Positions 5,598 through 7,232 of a stretch of 7,232 nucleotides of DNA are shown here, one piece after another; positions within the stretch are counted from its first letter, which is position 1; each line of letters starts with the position of its first letter. Position numbers and translations under genes: made by a program. The notes below the pieces were generated by a model that had not been told where the DNA came from, made no database searches, and saw only the letters and a list, made by a program, of their open reading frames with translations. The DNA is taken from assembly GCA_947166205.1 (NCBI GenBank), contig CAMVDI010000090.1:1-7232 (forward strand), in the 5' to 3' direction. Source of the DNA: an uncultured Clostridia bacterium. Its GTDB lineage: Bacteria > Bacillota_A > Clostridia > Christensenellales > Aristaeellaceae.

Positions 5598-7058
5598 TCA
5601 GTTGTCCGCCAGATTGTATCCGTTCCTCATCTTCTCGCTGGCGGTCTTCAGCACGGCGTTCAGCGCCTTGGCCGTCTCTTCCCGGGCCATTTCGCAGAGT
5701 TTTTCGTTGGCTTCCTCCGCCAGCCCTGTCCCGCCCTGCTCCGCGATCTTCCGGTCGTATTCCAGCACGATCCGGCGGGCGCCGGCCTCCACAGCTTCCT
5801 GATACCGGTCGATATGCTGGATCTGGGCGGCGTAATGGGGATCCGCCAGGGCGCCGATGATGCGGCTGGCCCAGTAGAAGTTTTCCGTGGAGGCGTCCAG
5901 GGTGACCCGGCTCAGATAGGCCGGCATCTTCGAAACATTCGGATACACCGGCACCATGGCGTCAAAGGTGGTGGAGCCGAAGCAGATCCACTCCAGCCCC
6001 TTCGCCGTCTCCGGGGCGTAGGGCCGGATCTGGCAGATGGCGGTGACGCCGGTCCGGTTGATCCCGATGGACCGGTATTTTCCCCGCACGCCGGTGTCCT
6101 GGCTGGTGTAGGGGTTGTAGGGCGTTCCCTGATAATGCCCGGAAAGCAGGTATTTCACATCCTCCGCCGTGATCTTCCGCTCCGGCTTCAGGCTCCAGGG
6201 GATGTCGTCGCTCTCCGGCGTGAAATCCGCCCCGGGTCCGTCCCAGCGATAGGTCTTCGGTGCCAGATACCGCCCCATGAACCAGGCCCGGGGCGTGTTG
6301 TAGATATGGTCCATATCCCGGCGGCTGCCGAAAACCGCCCGGGGATTGAACTGTCCGTCCTGGTTCAGGTCCAGATAGTTCTCCCTGACAAACTCCCGCA
6401 GGTCCGCGCTGCAAAGATGGGCCTCCTTCTTTCCGAAGGCGTCCTCCAGGTCAAATCCGTCCATGGCGAACTGGTTCGGGGCGATCACGACCCGGTCGTC
6501 CGGCACCTTCCGGGCCATCCAGTGATGCCCGCCGATCGTCTCCAGCCACCAGACCTCCTTCTCGTCGTTGAAGGCGATGCCGTTGGACTCATAGGTTCCG
6601 TATTTCTCCAGCAGCTCCGCCAGCCGGATCACGCCCTCCCTGGCGCTGCGGATATAGGGCAGCACCAGAACCACGATGTCCTCTTCCCCGATGCCCCCCG
6701 GAGTCTCCTTCTGCCCGCCGCCGGCCTTCCGGTACCTGACGAAGGGGTCCGCCGCCAGAACCCGGGGATTGGAGGTGATGGTTTCCGTGGCCGTCATCCC
6801 CACGTTCGCCTCGTTGATGCCGGTGGCCGCCCAGATTCCTTCCTTCGGGTCCACGTTGGGGCAGGCGGTATACCGCAGGGGGTTCTCCGGCAGCTCAATC
6901 TCCAGATGGGAGATCACGGTTCTGTACTTTCTCCGCCGGTCTCCGGGATTGACCACGGTCAGCTTCTTGACGTCAAAGGATCCGTCGTCCGTCCGGGCGA
7001 TCATGGTGGAGCCGTCATGGCTGGCTCCGGCGCCGACCAGTACTGTTGTGCAGGGCAT
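5598..7058 (-). CDS. C69 family dipeptidase (PepD-type, N-terminal cysteine nucleophile)
   Basis: This 486-residue protein matches the C69 (PepD/dipeptidase A) family of Ntn-hydrolases, which cleave a wide range of dipeptides. The start MPCTTVLVGAGASHDGSTMIARTDDG carries Cys3, the expected nucleophile once the first two residues are removed, and Arg22 in the conserved ARTDD segment. Further family landmarks are WAATGINEANVGMTATET at 76-93, the WWLETIGGHHWMARKVPDD block at 170-188, VIAPNQFAM at 191-199 and a region near residues 310-320 (QGTPYNPYTSQD). Length is normal for the family. There is no signal peptide, so it should be cytoplasmic and work in peptide nutrition or turnover. The start is supported by GGAGG (minus strand, 7067-7071), eight bases upstream. 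It is convergent with the winged-helix gene and shares its terminator. In lactic acid bacteria relatives are named pepD or pepDA. No key residue appears lost. Confidence 0.94.
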   Translation of the reverse strand: MPCTTVLVGAGASHDGSTMIARTDDGSFDVKKLTVVNPGDRRRKYRTVISHLEIELPENPLRYTACPNVDPKEGIWAATGINEANVGMTATETITSNPRVLAADPFVRYRKAGGGQKETPGGIGEEDIVVLVLPYIRSAREGVIRLAELLEKYGTYESNGIAFNDEKEVWWLETIGGHHWMARKVPDDRVVIAPNQFAMDGFDLEDAFGKKEAHLCSADLREFVRENYLDLNQDGQFNPRAVFGSRRDMDHIYNTPRAWFMGRYLAPKTYRWDGPGADFTPESDDIPWSLKPERKITAEDVKYLLSGHYQGTPYNPYTSQDTGVRGKYRSIGINRTGVTAICQIRPYAPETAKGLEWICFGSTTFDAMVPVYPNVSKMPAYLSRVTLDASTENFYWASRIIGALADPHYAAQIQHIDRYQEAVEAGARRIVLEYDRKIAEQGGTGLAEEANEKLCEMAREETAKALNAVLKTASEKMRNGYNLADN

Positions 7059-7232
7059 TCGTTTTTCCTCCGTTTCGTGCCGGTTCTCCGGCTTTTGTCT
7101 TTTTTGGGGGGGCGGCTTCCGGCCCGGTTCAGGGCCTCTCCGGCCGCCGTCCGCGCCTCATCCGTTCGTTCCCAGGGGCCTCGCCTTCGGGGTTCCTGCC
7201 CTCCGGGGATAGATCCCGGGAGTCTTCCGGAT
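7059..7232. other. Upstream region of the dipeptidase gene, no gene seen
   Basis: This stretch holds the dipeptidase ribosome binding site (7067-7071, minus strand). It also holds a small hairpin, GCCGG at 7079-7083 with CCGGC at 7088-7092, followed on the plus strand by a T-rich run at 7093-7105. No clear promoter for the leftward gene is visible, so its promoter may be unusual or lie beyond the window edge. No coding region with a ribosome binding site or recognisable protein is seen on either strand. Confidence 0.5.

Noticed and set aside
7079..7105. Hairpin followed by a T-rich run on the plus strand as a rightward terminator
   Set aside because: The stem has only five pairs and no rightward gene ends before it. 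It lies in the leader of the leftward dipeptidase gene, so termination there would serve no visible gene.
6676..7212. Plus-strand open frame of 178 codons over the dipeptidase start
   Set aside because: It is antisense to the well-supported N-terminal region of the C69 dipeptidase, and its translation shows no family features.

Overview
The window looks like a piece of chromosome from a GC-rich, Gram-positive anaerobe of the Clostridia, possibly a gut or rumen lineage near the Christensenellales. This is an inference. It rests on strong Bacillota-type Shine-Dalgarno sites (AGGAGG, GGGAGG, AGGTGAT) 6-8 bases before the starts, G/C-rich third codon positions, a Sec lipoprotein with long Pro-Thr linkers, a C69 dipeptidase and a CofE-like ligase of a kind I associate with Clostridia. 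I see no insertion sequence, phage gene, CRISPR array, tRNA or rRNA.

Layout: six genes read rightward and one leftward. First comes the 3' end of a gene for a coenzyme F420-0:L-glutamate ligase-like protein (2-424). Three closely spaced genes follow: a DUF1643 protein (461-1081), an exodeoxyribonuclease III/AP endonuclease (1160-1927) and a histidine phosphatase with a GTG start (1982-2668). Gaps of 36, 78 and 54 bases, with a good ribosome binding site before each gene, fit co-transcription, although a strong GC hairpin sits before the exonuclease gene. After a 216-base gap with a possible promoter comes a surface lipoprotein (2885-4576) with two small beta-rich segments, a Pro-Thr repeat linker and a C-terminal discoidin-like domain that resembles the NADase-type glycan-binding domain. 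After a 117-base gap holding two GC hairpins comes a protein (4694-5473) that appears to join an N-terminal winged helix to a C-terminal PD-(D/E)XK nuclease-like fold. A symmetric intrinsic terminator (5500-5539) separates it from the convergent C69 dipeptidase gene (5598-7058, minus strand). The last 174 bases are the upstream region of the dipeptidase and show no supported gene.

The genes do not form one obvious pathway. The exonuclease is a housekeeping base-excision-repair enzyme. The dipeptidase handles peptides, and the lipoprotein probably acts at the cell surface. The most interesting items are the winged helix plus nuclease-like protein, which has no partner gene in view, and the repeat-linked lipoprotein. 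I do not see convincing evidence of a complete undescribed multi-gene system here.
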